The notes under the pieces were generated by a model, which searched no databases, was not told the DNA's origin, and saw only the letters and a program-made list of their open reading frames with translations. The position numbers were made by a program, and so were the translations under genes. A DNA stretch of 21,487 nucleotides, from NCBI GenBank assembly GCA_964396385.1, contig CAYNFH010000105.1:1-21487 (forward strand). Reading direction: 5' to 3'. This DNA is from CAYNFH01 sp964396385 (GTDB taxonomy: Bacteria; Armatimonadota; Chthonomonadetes; Chthonomonadales; CAJBBX01). This document shows, piece after piece, positions 13,503 through 21,169 of the stretch; position 1 is the first letter of the stretch, and each line of letters opens with the position of its first letter.

Positions 13503-14179
13503 GCAAGCCCCGCGTGCTGGTCTCCTGGAGCAGCGGGAAGGACTCAGCCTGGACGCTACACGTACTGCGCCAGGCGGGAGATGTCGAGGTCGTGGGGCTC
13601 CTGACCACGATCAACGCGGCTTTTGATCGCGTGGCTATGCACGCGGTGCGCAGAGAGCTGGTGGAGGCGCAGGCGGACGCGGTGGACGTACCGCTGCTGG
13701 TGGCACCGCTGCCGTGGCCCTGCTCCAACGCGGAGTATGAGGCGGCGATGGAGACTGCTCTGCGCGAGGCCCAACAGCGTTGGGATATTACTCAGGTAGC
13801 GTTTGGTGACCTGTTCCTGGAGGACATCCGGCGCTATCGGGAAGAGAATATGGCCCAGCACACCGGCCTCACTCCACTGTTCCCAATCTGGGAGGTTCCC
13901 ACCCACCTCCTTGCGCGCCAGATGATCCAGGAGGGGCTGCGCGCCCGCCTCACCTGTGTGGACCCTCGCCAGCTCGATCCAGGGTTCGCCGGGCGAGAGT
14001 ACGATTTGGCCCTCCTGGCGGACCTTCTGCCGCACGTGGATCCGTGCGGGGAGCGCGGCGAGTTCCACACCTTCGCCTATGACGGCCCCATGTTCCGCCA
14101 CCCGGTTGCCATCGAGCCGGGCGAGGTGGTGGAGCGGGACGGCTTCGTGTTCGCGGACCTCCTGCTGACGGCTGTTTAG
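13499..14179 (+). CDS. DUF71/COG2102 ATP pyrophosphatase (B12-salvage type)
   Basis: This 226-residue protein has the PP-loop ATP pyrophosphatase motif at its start (VSWSSGKDSAW, residues 7-17). Later motifs of the Dph6/DUF71 family are FGDLFLEDIRRYRE and, near the end, GERGEFHTFAYDGP. Dph6 in eukaryotes and archaea amidates diphthine, but bacteria have no diphthamide. A published comparative analysis of DUF71/COG2102 assigned a bacterial subgroup to B12 salvage, and the neighbourhood here (B12 riboswitch, BtuF-like gene, 4-nt overlap) fits that group. The start is TTG 13499, which overlaps the upstream TGA and has AGGGGGAA about 8 nt ahead. The reaction, perhaps an ATP-dependent amidation of a corrinoid, is inference. 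Confidence 0.85.
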   Translation: MSKPRVLVSWSSGKDSAWTLHVLRQAGDVEVVGLLTTINAAFDRVAMHAVRRELVEAQADAVDVPLLVAPLPWPCSNAEYEAAMETALREAQQRWDITQVAFGDLFLEDIRRYREENMAQHTGLTPLFPIWEVPTHLLARQMIQEGLRARLTCVDPRQLDPGFAGREYDLALLADLLPHVDPCGERGEFHTFAYDGPMFRHPVAIEPGEVVERDGFVFADLLLTAV

Positions 14180-14195
14180 GAGGCCCAGCGCATCG

Positions 14196-15047
14196 CTACG
14201 GAAGGATGTTCCAGAACGCCTGGGCGTTGGGATTCACGGCCATGTCCGAGCAGGCCGGGCACGGATGCTGGGGGTCGTCGGTCATGTCGATGGGGCTCAC
14301 CCACTCCGGAACGAGCGTCTTTACGTGCCCGTCCAGCATCACGTAGTTGCCCTTGCCGTAGTGCCGCACCGCCTGCGTGTGGTCGCTGTGGCGTGTGTAG
14401 AGCTGCTCCCCCACCAGCGCCCCGCCAATGGCCGTGTTGTTGAGCACGTTGGTGCCGTCGCTGGCGTCCCCGTCCCGCGCCAGGATGGTCTGTGAGATGC
14501 GCGCCACGGCGGCCGTGGCCAGACCGTCCCCGCTCGTTATCTCCTGGTCGCCCTCCACCTGGGAACCGGTAAGGAAGAGGCTCAGGTGGTAGCTGGTGGC
14601 GTTGGCCAGCCCCAGGGAGCCGTTCGTGTTCAGGGTATGGCCGTCGAACGCCACCGGGTCCTGCGGGCAGCGCCACACTTGCATGCTGCGCAGGTACGCG
14701 TAGAGGAAGCCCTCCGGGCGCCCCACTCCCGGGTCCGCAGCCAGCAGCGCGTTGTCGCCGGCGAGCCGCGGCAGCAGGTTGACCCCGAGCTTCGCGGAGG
14801 GCGAGGCGTTGTTGACCGCCCGTGGGCACCGCTCATCGTAGTCCTGGATATACATCATAAACGCCAGCGCAATCTGCCTGGAGCTGCTCATGCACGCCGC
14901 CTGCCGCGCCGCGCCTCGGGCCCGGGCGAACACCGGGAACAGGATGGCGGCGAGCAGCGCAATGATGGCTATCACCACGAGCAGCTCGATCAGAGTGAAG
15001 GCATTCAGGCGTTCAGGCGTTCGGGGGCGGGGCGGTTGGACGGACAT
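14196..15047 (-). CDS. DUF1559-type pilin-like secreted protein
   Basis: This 283-residue protein has a type IV pilin N-terminus. After a short leader (MSVQPPRPRTPERLNA) comes FTLIELLVVIAIIALLAAIL with the conserved Glu at +5. The residue before the cleavage site is Ala instead of the usual Gly. The middle is a secreted alpha/beta domain with WRCPQDP, and the end carries the HYGKGNYVMLDGHVKTLVP module typical of DUF1559/H-x9-DG proteins of Planctomycetes, Armatimonadota and Lentisphaerae. It would be processed by a prepilin peptidase and sit in the envelope as a pseudopilin. ATG 15047 is chosen over TTG 15056 because the SD GGGAG lies too close to the TTG. An octamer repeat encodes part of the leader. 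Its specific role is unknown. Confidence 0.88.
   Translation of the reverse strand: MSVQPPRPRTPERLNAFTLIELLVVIAIIALLAAILFPVFARARGAARQAACMSSSRQIALAFMMYIQDYDERCPRAVNNASPSAKLGVNLLPRLAGDNALLAADPGVGRPEGFLYAYLRSMQVWRCPQDPVAFDGHTLNTNGSLGLANATSYHLSLFLTGSQVEGDQEITSGDGLATAAVARISQTILARDGDASDGTNVLNNTAIGGALVGEQLYTRHSDHTQAVRHYGKGNYVMLDGHVKTLVPEWVSPIDMTDDPQHPCPACSDMAVNPNAQAFWNILP
14999..15022. repeat. Octanucleotide array E, in the pilin leader
   Basis: Three 8-bp units, AGGCATTC, AGGCGTTC, AGGCGTTC, encode the PERLNA part of the pilin leader directly before the peptidase cleavage site. Confidence 0.6.
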
Positions 15048-15166
15048 AACACTCAATCTCCCGTGTGGACGCGCGAGCGTAGCTGCGCGCGAGCAATACC
15101 TGGTACTGTACCCCCCGGCGGGCCCTTGAGCGTGCGAACACCAACCACAGAGAGTAGACTCCCTCC

Positions 15167-16180
15167 ATGTCAGCAGACGGCCGCGAACAGATCACTCCGA
15201 TAGCAGAGACCGACGCCAGAACGCGGCGGCACGAGCCCATTCCGCTGGATGGGGAGACTATCGGCCGTATGATGGCGCCGGCGGCAGAGGGCCGGCGGGT
15301 CGCGGCCGCGGAGCCGCTGGCCGGCGGCTACATCAATACCAACTACCGGGTGCGCCTGGAAGGGCTGGACGAGCCGCTGGTCCTGCGCGTCTACACGCGC
15401 GATCCCGCTGCCTGCCGGAAGGAGCAGGAGGTCCATGCGCTGGTGCACGGCCGCGTGCCGGTCCCGGAGGTGCTTTTCGCCGATCCGGATGCGGAACAGC
15501 CGTACCTGATAACCCGCTGGGTGGAGGGCGTGAAGCTGGAGGATCTGCTGGCCCGGGCGAGCGAGGAGGACGCCGATGCGGCGGGCGTGGAGGCGGGCCG
15601 TGTGCTGGCGGGAATCTCGTCCTACCAATTCCCGCAGACCGGCTTCTTCGGTCCCGGCCTGGAGGTGACGCAGCCACTGGGAGAAGGCTTGAGCTGGTTC
15701 GCTCCCTACCTGGAGGAGCTCCTGTTCCGCGGCCCGGCAGGCGAGCGGTTAGGCCAGGAGACGGCCCGCCGGGTCTGGGAGCTCATCGTCGGCAGCGCAG
15801 ACCTCCTGGAAGCGGTGCCGCAGACCTGCTCGCTGGTCCACGCCGACTACCGCGCCTGGAACCTCCTGATGCGCCTCGTGCAAGGAGCGTGGAAGGTGGC
15901 CGGCGTGCTGGACTGGGAGTTCGCCTTCTGCGGTCCGCCGATGCTGGATATAGGCGGAATGCTCCGCCACAGCGATTCCTTGCCGACCGCGTTCGAGCCG
16001 GCGTTCGCCCGCGGCTTCGCCGAGCGCGGCGGGCTCCTCCCGCGCGAGTGGAAGAGGACGGCCAAGCTGCTGGACCTGGTGAACCTCTGCCAGTTCCTGA
16101 GCATGCCGAACGACAACGACTGGCGCGTCGAGACCGGGCGGTACCGCGTCCACGCCACGCTGAAGTGGTGGAAAGGTTAG
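15167..16180 (+). CDS. Aminoglycoside phosphotransferase-fold kinase
   Basis: This 337-residue protein belongs to the APH/choline-kinase-like family (PF01636). It has a glycine-containing nucleotide loop (AGGYINTNYRVRL), a lysine-less VLRVY strand, the linker PYLITRWVEGVKLEDLL, the catalytic loop LVHADYRAWNLL (H-x-D-x4-N) and the metal-binding loop VLDWEFAFCGPPMLDIG. Such kinases phosphorylate small molecules: antibiotics, choline, homoserine or sugars. No partner gene shows the substrate, so resistance should not be assumed. It starts 110-120 bp from the divergently read pilin gene. Its stop TAG overlaps the stop TAA of the convergent LCP gene, so the two genes share bases 16178-16179. The SD is weak (GAGAG, about 12 nt upstream). 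Confidence 0.85.
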   Translation: MSADGREQITPIAETDARTRRHEPIPLDGETIGRMMAPAAEGRRVAAAEPLAGGYINTNYRVRLEGLDEPLVLRVYTRDPAACRKEQEVHALVHGRVPVPEVLFADPDAEQPYLITRWVEGVKLEDLLARASEEDADAAGVEAGRVLAGISSYQFPQTGFFGPGLEVTQPLGEGLSWFAPYLEELLFRGPAGERLGQETARRVWELIVGSADLLEAVPQTCSLVHADYRAWNLLMRLVQGAWKVAGVLDWEFAFCGPPMLDIGGMLRHSDSLPTAFEPAFARGFAERGGLLPREWKRTAKLLDLVNLCQFLSMPNDNDWRVETGRYRVHATLKWWKG

Positions 16181-17508
16181 CCCGCGGATCTGGACGGAGG
16201 GGCTTCCGTACCGCCGCTACCACTATCGCCGGAGGGTGGGGAGGACGGCTCGGGTGCGGGAGCGGGCTCGCTGCTGGGGGCCGGCTCGCTGCTGGACGCG
16301 GGCTCCGCGACCGGAGCAGACGTGGAGCTGTTGCTATCCGACGGCTCCGTGCTCTCCGTGTGGCGGCGCTCGCGCCTGGAATGCTGGGTGTGGCGACGGC
16401 GCTCGCGGTGGCGCACCGGAGGCGTATAGTCGTCGGCGTCAAATGAGCGGACGTGGTTCGGGTCCGGCGCGTCGATGTTCAGCGCCATCTGCTGGTCCGG
16501 GAAGAACATCCGCTGGATGACGGCCGCGCTCTTCTGCGGGTTGATGGTCACGAAGCTGGGCCCCTCGAACGAGGGCAGCGTCTCCACGTCGATGTTCTGC
16601 TTGGGTAGGCTGCGCGCGAAGTTTACCAGGGCGAACATCTGGTCCCGAGTCAGGCTGACGGTCTTGATGTTGTCGTTCAGCTTGTCCACCGCTCCGGGCA
16701 GCTTACCCCACGTCATGGGGTTCATGATCTTGGTCCGGAGCGCCTCCAGGAACTCATGCTGCCGCTTGGAGCGCATCTCGTCGCTGTCGGAGTGGCGCAT
16801 GCGCACGAAGCCCATGGCGCGGTAGCCGTCCAGGTGCTGGAACCCGGGGCGCAGGTGGATGTGCAGGTGGCCCCAGTTGTCGTCGTAGTCAAGCTTCTTG
16901 GGCACGTCCACGTCGATGCCGCCGATGGCGTTGACCAGCTCCTGGAAGCCGTCGAAGTTCAGCTCCACGCAGGCGTCCACCGGCACCCCGAAGACGTCCT
17001 TGATGGTCTCCATGGTGAGCGGCGCGCGGCCGAGACTGTGCGCGGCATTGATTTTGCGGATCCCGGAGTGGCCAGGGATGTGGACGGCGGAATCGCGCGG
17101 GATGGTCAGCGCGTTGATGCTCTTCTTGAGGAAGTCCACCCGGCAGAGGAGGATGGAGTCGCTGCGGCCCGGAGAGGTGCGGATGATCTGGTCGCGGTCA
17201 TCGTAGTCGTAGTCGCATCCCAGCACCAGCACGTTCATGGAGGTGGTGTTGGGGAACTGGACCTCCGGCCGCCAGTTATGCTCGGGGTCTCCCGTCGTGA
17301 GCGTGCCCATGACCGCCTTGTTGATGACGTCGTGGATAAGGTCACCGCTGCCCCAGTAGAGCTTGCCGAACACGACCCCGGCGGCCAGGGCGGCGACACA
17401 GGCGGTGGTGCCCAGAGTCAGTTTAACGGCGCGCCAACGGTTGCTTACTTCAGCGGCGCGACGGAAATCGGCCGGTTTCTGGCTGGACGGCTGTTCGGTC
17501 TGAGCCAA
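16177..17508 (-). CDS. LytR-CpsA-Psr (LCP) family wall-polymer transferase
   Basis: This 443-residue protein has an N-terminal cytoplasmic stretch, one TM helix (about 30-50) and the extracellular LCP domain. Family motifs are seen in order: SMNVLVLGCD, GRSDSILLCRVD, IPRDSAVHIPG, RKINAAHSLGR, FVRMRHSDSDEMRSKRQHEF. LCP enzymes transfer undecaprenyl-linked polymers to peptidoglycan or proteins. The last 80 residues are Arg/His- then Ser/Pro/Glu-rich and low complexity, with no known domain. The start is TTG 17508, with AGAGGAAG a few bases ahead; no ATG or GTG is open upstream, as a TAA lies 18 nt back. A promoter is seen at 17635-17606. The gene is read away from dnaA. Confidence 0.9.
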   Translation of the reverse strand: MAQTEQPSSQKPADFRRAAEVSNRWRAVKLTLGTTACVAALAAGVVFGKLYWGSGDLIHDVINKAVMGTLTTGDPEHNWRPEVQFPNTTSMNVLVLGCDYDYDDRDQIIRTSPGRSDSILLCRVDFLKKSINALTIPRDSAVHIPGHSGIRKINAAHSLGRAPLTMETIKDVFGVPVDACVELNFDGFQELVNAIGGIDVDVPKKLDYDDNWGHLHIHLRPGFQHLDGYRAMGFVRMRHSDSDEMRSKRQHEFLEALRTKIMNPMTWGKLPGAVDKLNDNIKTVSLTRDQMFALVNFARSLPKQNIDVETLPSFEGPSFVTINPQKSAAVIQRMFFPDQQMALNIDAPDPNHVRSFDADDYTPPVRHRERRRHTQHSRRERRHTESTEPSDSNSSTSAPVAEPASSSEPAPSSEPAPAPEPSSPPSGDSGSGGTEAPPSRSAG

Positions 17509-17605
17509 CTTCCTCTACTCCCTTACCGGAATGAGCCCTGCCCCGCGCGGCAGGCGCTAGACGAGCACGCAGGCTGCAGGACCCGGCGGGCGGTTACTCC
17601 CACCT

Positions 17606-17635
17606 AATATATCACGCGCTCCCAACCATAGTCAA
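17606..17635 (-). promoter_or_regulatory. Promoter of the LCP gene
   Basis: On the minus strand TTGACT (17635-17630) and TATATT (17611-17606) are 18 nt apart. Transcription would begin near 17599, giving a leader of about 90 nt. Confidence 0.6.
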
Positions 17636-17831
17636 CGAAATGACCGCCGATTCCTGAAAACTGTTCGAGATGGCAGAAACCGATTTCAGGCGGCGATCGG
17701 CGCGAGACTTGCAATACCAGCAGGATGAGCGTGGATTCACACAGCCTCCTCATGGTGATACGCAGATTCTGCCATATTCGGCAGCAACTGCCACCATTTC
17801 CCATATATAGTAGTTGTCCCGGTTTGCTACA

Positions 17832-17845
17832 CACAATATGTTGTG
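17832..17845. other. Palindrome upstream of the dnaA promoter
   Basis: CACAA and TTGTG flank a 4-nt centre (TATG), a perfect 5-bp inverted repeat 19 bp ahead of the dnaA -35 box. It could be an operator. A second small inverted repeat, CTGCC/GGCAG, lies near 17767-17785. The rest of the stretch 17520-17860 shows no gene. Confidence 0.35.
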
Positions 17846-17863
17846 AATTCTCGCGGAATCCGG

Positions 17864-17893
17864 TTGTCAACCGGCCGAGCGTTCTGTTATAAT
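17864..17893 (+). promoter_or_regulatory. dnaA promoter
   Basis: TTGTCA (17864-17869) and a perfect TATAAT (17888-17893) are 18 nt apart. Transcription would begin about 17900, some 85 nt before the favoured dnaA start codon. Confidence 0.7.
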
Positions 17894-17985
17894 CTGGCTC
17901 TGTGCTGCTGTACCCAAGACGGTCCCGGGCACGGAACGGCTCTCACAATAAAACTCCAGACGGGCATCCACTCTCGCGGGGCGGT

Positions 17986-19446
17986 ATGATGGTTGGAGAG
18001 CAGCTACAACTGGGTGAGGACGGGCGGTCGCCTGCGCTCCAATTGGCCTGGAGTCGCGCGTTAAGCGCGTTGGCCGGTACGGTCAACAAGGTTACCTTCG
18101 AAAGCTATATCCGGCCCATCCGCCCGCTGCACCTGCAAGGGTCCGAGGTAACGCTGGGCGTGAGCACCCCCTTCGCCCGGGAGTGGCTGGATAAGCGATA
18201 CCGCTCCCTCATCGCCGCTGCCCTCGCCTCCGAACTGGGCTGTGACGTGGAGGTCCGCTTCCACGTACTGGCCGCCGCCGAACAGACCCTCTTCGACGAC
18301 AAGACTGCCGAGCCGGCCCCTGCCGGGGAATCCCTGCCCACGCAAGCCATCGCCGCCGTCCGGTCCTCCGCCCCCGCGGCACGCGTCCCCTTGCCGGAAT
18401 CGATGGGGTGTTTGCCGCTCAACGAGAAGTACACGTTCAGCAACTTCATCGTGGGCAAGAGCAACCGCTTGGCCCAGGCCAGCGCCGCCGCTGTGGCGGA
18501 CTCGCCCGGCTCCGTGTACAACCCCTTGTTCGTGTACGGCGGGCCGGGTCTGGGCAAGACCCACCTCCTCCACGCCGTTGGCCATTCCATCCGGCAGAAG
18601 CGGCCCGGTGCGCGCATCGCCTTTGTGGACGGGGAGAACTTCACTTACCACTTTGTGAGCGCGCTACGCGAGCGCAAGACGGAGGAGTTCCGGCGGCACT
18701 ACCGAGGCGTGGATATCTGGCTGGTGGACGATATCCAGTTCATCGCGGGCAAGGAGCAGACCAAGGAGGAGTTCTTCCACACCTTCAACGCGCTCTATCA
18801 GACCGGCAAGCAGATAGTCATCTGCTCGGACCGGAGCCCGCGGGAGCTCAGGGCCATCGACGAGCGGCTCCGCTCCCGGTTTGAGGCGGGGCTGGTGGCG
18901 GACATTGCCACGCCGGAGCTGGAGACCCGCATGGCCATCCTGGAGCACCGCTGCCGGGCGGAAGGGTGGTCGCTGGAGCCGGAGATCATCTACTACATTG
19001 CCAACGCCATCCAGTCCAGCATCCGGTCGCTGGAAGGGGCGCTCACCAAGCTGGTGGCCTACAGCTCCATCATGCGCTGCCCCATCTCTGTCGGGCTGGC
19101 GGAGAGCGTGCTGGGCGAATACCTCATCGAGAAGCCCATCGCCAGCCAGATGCGCAAGGGCATCTCTTTCGACATGGTGCTGGGCGCCGCGGCGGCCCAG
19201 TTCGGCACCGCCGTGGACGCCATCCGCGGTCCCCGCCGCGACGCCGGGCTTGTGATGGCCCGGCAGGTGGCCATGTTCCTCTGCCGCGAGCTGACTGGAG
19301 CCTCCCTGGCCCAGATCGGCGATGCCATAGGCGGCCGGGACCACACCACGGTCCAGCGAGGGATCGCCAAGATCGAGCGCCTCCTCCAGACGGACCCCGC
19401 CCTCCAGTCCGCCCTCAACGAGACCCGCTCCCGCCTCGAGCGGTAG
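17986..19446 (+). CDS. dnaA: Chromosomal replication initiator DnaA
   Basis: DnaA of 486 residues, binding oriC to open the duplex and load helicase. Domain I is near residues 15-100 (ALAGTVNKVTFESYIRPI). A variable linker precedes YTFSNFIVGKSN, which opens the AAA+ domain. Walker A is GGPGLGKT (185-192), Walker B is WLVDDIQF (about 245-252), and domain IV carries the DnaA signature GGRDHTTVQRGIAKIE. ATG 17986 is chosen; ATG 17989 would have better spacing from GGGGCGG. A longer frame opens with GTG 17902, but it would be nearly leaderless on the promoter and its first residues do not look like DnaA. An oriC-like region and recF follow; no dnaN lies between. Confidence 0.96.
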   Translation: MMVGEQLQLGEDGRSPALQLAWSRALSALAGTVNKVTFESYIRPIRPLHLQGSEVTLGVSTPFAREWLDKRYRSLIAAALASELGCDVEVRFHVLAAAEQTLFDDKTAEPAPAGESLPTQAIAAVRSSAPAARVPLPESMGCLPLNEKYTFSNFIVGKSNRLAQASAAAVADSPGSVYNPLFVYGGPGLGKTHLLHAVGHSIRQKRPGARIAFVDGENFTYHFVSALRERKTEEFRRHYRGVDIWLVDDIQFIAGKEQTKEEFFHTFNALYQTGKQIVICSDRSPRELRAIDERLRSRFEAGLVADIATPELETRMAILEHRCRAEGWSLEPEIIYYIANAIQSSIRSLEGALTKLVAYSSIMRCPISVGLAESVLGEYLIEKPIASQMRKGISFDMVLGAAAAQFGTAVDAIRGPRRDAGLVMARQVAMFLCRELTGASLAQIGDAIGGRDHTTVQRGIAKIERLLQTDPALQSALNETRSRLER

Positions 19447-19472
19447 CCGGTACGACGAGACTCCGTACTGAA

Positions 19473-19600
19473 CGCCCCCCGACCCCCAATACTGGGGGAG
19501 CTTCTTGCTCACTCGGAGACCCGGTGCCCTGCCGCAACAGTGGATCTGCACTCCAACAAAGGGAGTGAACATCCTCCCCCAAAGTTGGGGGCGGGGGGCG
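19473..19600. repeat. GC-rich palindromic module with inverted ends
   Basis: CGCCCCCC (19473-19480) pairs with GGGGGGCG (19593-19600), and next to them CCCCCAA (19483-19489) pairs with TTGGGGG (19585-19591), so the module has near-perfect inverted ends. Each end is also a hairpin by itself (CCCCCA-ATAC-TGGGGG and CCCCCAA-AG-TTGGGGG), and an internal stem CACTCC/GGAGTG is present. This is the form of a REP or miniature mobile element, or of a structured RNA after dnaA. No clear target duplication is seen. Confidence 0.55.
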
Positions 19601-19652
19601 CTGCGTACGGCGCACCGCTAACCTTGGGATTCCGATACTCCCACCCGTCCCC

Positions 19653-19959
19653 GAGTTACGCACAACTCTGTGCATAACTCGGCGCGGGGCAGCGTGCGGA
19701 AGTGCGCAGTTATGCACATCCGCAGATTATGGCCGAGGTTGTGCGACGGTTGTGCAAGCGCCATGCACCGCTGGATGAGCACGGCCGGGAGCGGATCTAC
19801 ATACCTCTTCAATGGCTGTTAGCAGCCGTTGTTACCGGTTGGACCGGCACCCCGGCGCCATACGGCCCGCCGGGTATAGTTATGCACACCCTGCACATCC
19901 CTACTACTACAACAAAGATTGATCAGTCGTATCGTGATTCCAGAATTCAGCGTGCATAA
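19653..19959. other. Replication origin (oriC), DnaA-box region
   Basis: Matches to the DnaA box TTATNCACA are: TTACGCACA at 19656-19664 (plus, one mismatch), TTATGCACA at 19669-19677 (minus), 19710-19718 (plus) and 19880-19888 (plus), and TTATGCACG at 19951-19959 (minus, one mismatch). The first two form a near-perfect 12-bp inverted repeat (19653-19664 / 19669-19680). The unwinding element lies right after the box at 19880. The position between dnaA and recF is classical. Confidence 0.8.
19901..19925. other. DnaA-trio and DNA unwinding element
   Basis: CTACTACTA (19901-19909) reads 3'-GAT-5' three times on the other strand, which is the DnaA-trio motif. It stands 12 nt after the DnaA box at 19880-19888, behind a GC-rich spacer and before an AT-rich stretch (ACAACAAAGATTGATCA). 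This order, box, GC spacer, trio, AT-rich, is the known bacterial origin unwinding arrangement. Confidence 0.7.
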
Positions 19960-19980
19960 ACCGTCCATCGAACGGTCCCC

Positions 19981-20029
19981 CGGTCTCCGGTCTCACGACT
20001 CACGACTCACGACTCACGACTCACGTCTC
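19981..20029. repeat. Heptanucleotide array D, abutting the recF start
   Basis: Seven 7-bp units: CGGTCTC twice, ACGACTC four times, ACGTCTC once. The array ends 5 bp before the recF ATG and takes the place where a Shine-Dalgarno sequence is expected. Confidence 0.88.
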
Positions 20030-20034
20030 TGCCC

Positions 20035-21162
20035 ATGTACGTCCGCTCGCTAAAACTGCGCCGGTTCCGGAACTACGCCGACCTGGAGCTGGAGCCCGGC
20101 GAGAGTCTCAACCTATTTGTCGGCGAAAACGCGCAGGGCAAGAGCAATCTTTTGGAGGCTCTCTACCTGCTTGCGACCACCCGCAGCGTGCGCGCCGCCC
20201 GGGAATCCGAGATGATCCAGGCCGGCCAGGAGATGGCGGCCGTGACTGCCGAGGTGATGCGGGAGCGGGAAGCGGACGTGGAGCTGGAGGTGGATGTCCT
20301 CCAGGGAGACAAGAAGACCATCCGCGTGAATGGCGTGAAGCGAGCCCGCGTGCTGGATCTGCTGGGCCAGCTCAACGCGGTCTTCTTTGCCGCGCTGGAC
20401 CTCGGCATCGTAAGCGGCGAGCCCTCCGTGCGCCGGCGTTACCTGAACGTGGAGATCTCCCAGATCAGCCCCAAGTACGTCTACGATCTCGCCAGCTATA
20501 AGAAGGCGCTGGAGCAGCGGAATCGGCTGCTGAGAGACCTGCGGGACCGGCCGTACCGGGACAGCGGGCTGGAGGCGTGGAGCGAGCAGCTTATCCGCTA
20601 TGGGGCTCCGATGTACGAGAAGCGCCGCTTCTTTCTGGACCGGCTGGCGCCGCTGGCGGATGAGATCCATCGGCAGCTAACGGAAGAGCGAGAATCTCTG
20701 GAGATACGGTACTTGCCCAGCGTCCCGCTGCCGGCGGAAGACGGCGCCGCGGTGGTGGACGCTTTCCGAGCGGAGGTGGAGCGCGCCTCCGCGGAGGAGC
20801 TCCGCCGGGGCGTGACGCTCATTGGCCCTCAACGGGACGAGGTGCAGTTCCTCATCAACGGGCTGGACGCACGCTCCTTCGGGTCGCTGGGCCAGCAGCG
20901 CACGGTGGTGCTCAGCCTGAAGCTGGCGCAATATCGGCTGATGGAGGAGTACGTGGGAGAGCCGCCCATCATGCTGCTGGACGACGTGATGAGCGATCTG
21001 GACGATATCCGCCGCACCCACCTGCTGGCCTGGATCCGCCGGCGCTGCCAGACGTTCCTCACCTCCACTACTCTCCGCGCCTTCCCGGAGGACATGATAG
21101 CGGGCGCCACTATCTTCGACGTCCGCGCCGGTGCCGTCTGCCTACGGGGCCGGGATCAGTAG
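20035..21162 (+). CDS. recF: DNA replication and repair protein RecF
   Basis: RecF of 375 residues, the ABC/SMC-like ATPase that helps load RecA at single-strand gaps together with RecO and RecR. Walker A is GENAQGKSN (30-38), the ABC signature region is GSLGQQRTVVLSLKLAQ, and Walker B with the D-loop is PIMLLDDVMSDLDD. Length and N-terminus (MYVRSLKLRRFRNY) are typical, which supports ATG 20035. No Shine-Dalgarno sequence is present; a heptamer repeat array ends 5 bp before the ATG. recF normally follows dnaN; here it follows dnaA and the origin directly. Confidence 0.95.
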   Translation: MYVRSLKLRRFRNYADLELEPGESLNLFVGENAQGKSNLLEALYLLATTRSVRAARESEMIQAGQEMAAVTAEVMREREADVELEVDVLQGDKKTIRVNGVKRARVLDLLGQLNAVFFAALDLGIVSGEPSVRRRYLNVEISQISPKYVYDLASYKKALEQRNRLLRDLRDRPYRDSGLEAWSEQLIRYGAPMYEKRRFFLDRLAPLADEIHRQLTEERESLEIRYLPSVPLPAEDGAAVVDAFRAEVERASAEELRRGVTLIGPQRDEVQFLINGLDARSFGSLGQQRTVVLSLKLAQYRLMEEYVGEPPIMLLDDVMSDLDDIRRTHLLAWIRRRCQTFLTSTTLRAFPEDMIAGATIFDVRAGAVCLRGRDQ

Positions 21163-21169
21163 ATTGAGG

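Noticed and set aside
17604..17870. An 88-residue minus-strand frame upstream of the LCP gene
   Set aside because: No good SD, no domain, and it covers the predicted LCP promoter.
17902..17985. N-terminal extension of DnaA from GTG 17902
   Set aside because: It would begin at or within a base or two of the predicted transcript start and adds residues unlike any DnaA N-terminus.
19981..20029. CRISPR array
   Set aside because: Units are 7 bp with no spacers; no cas gene is near.
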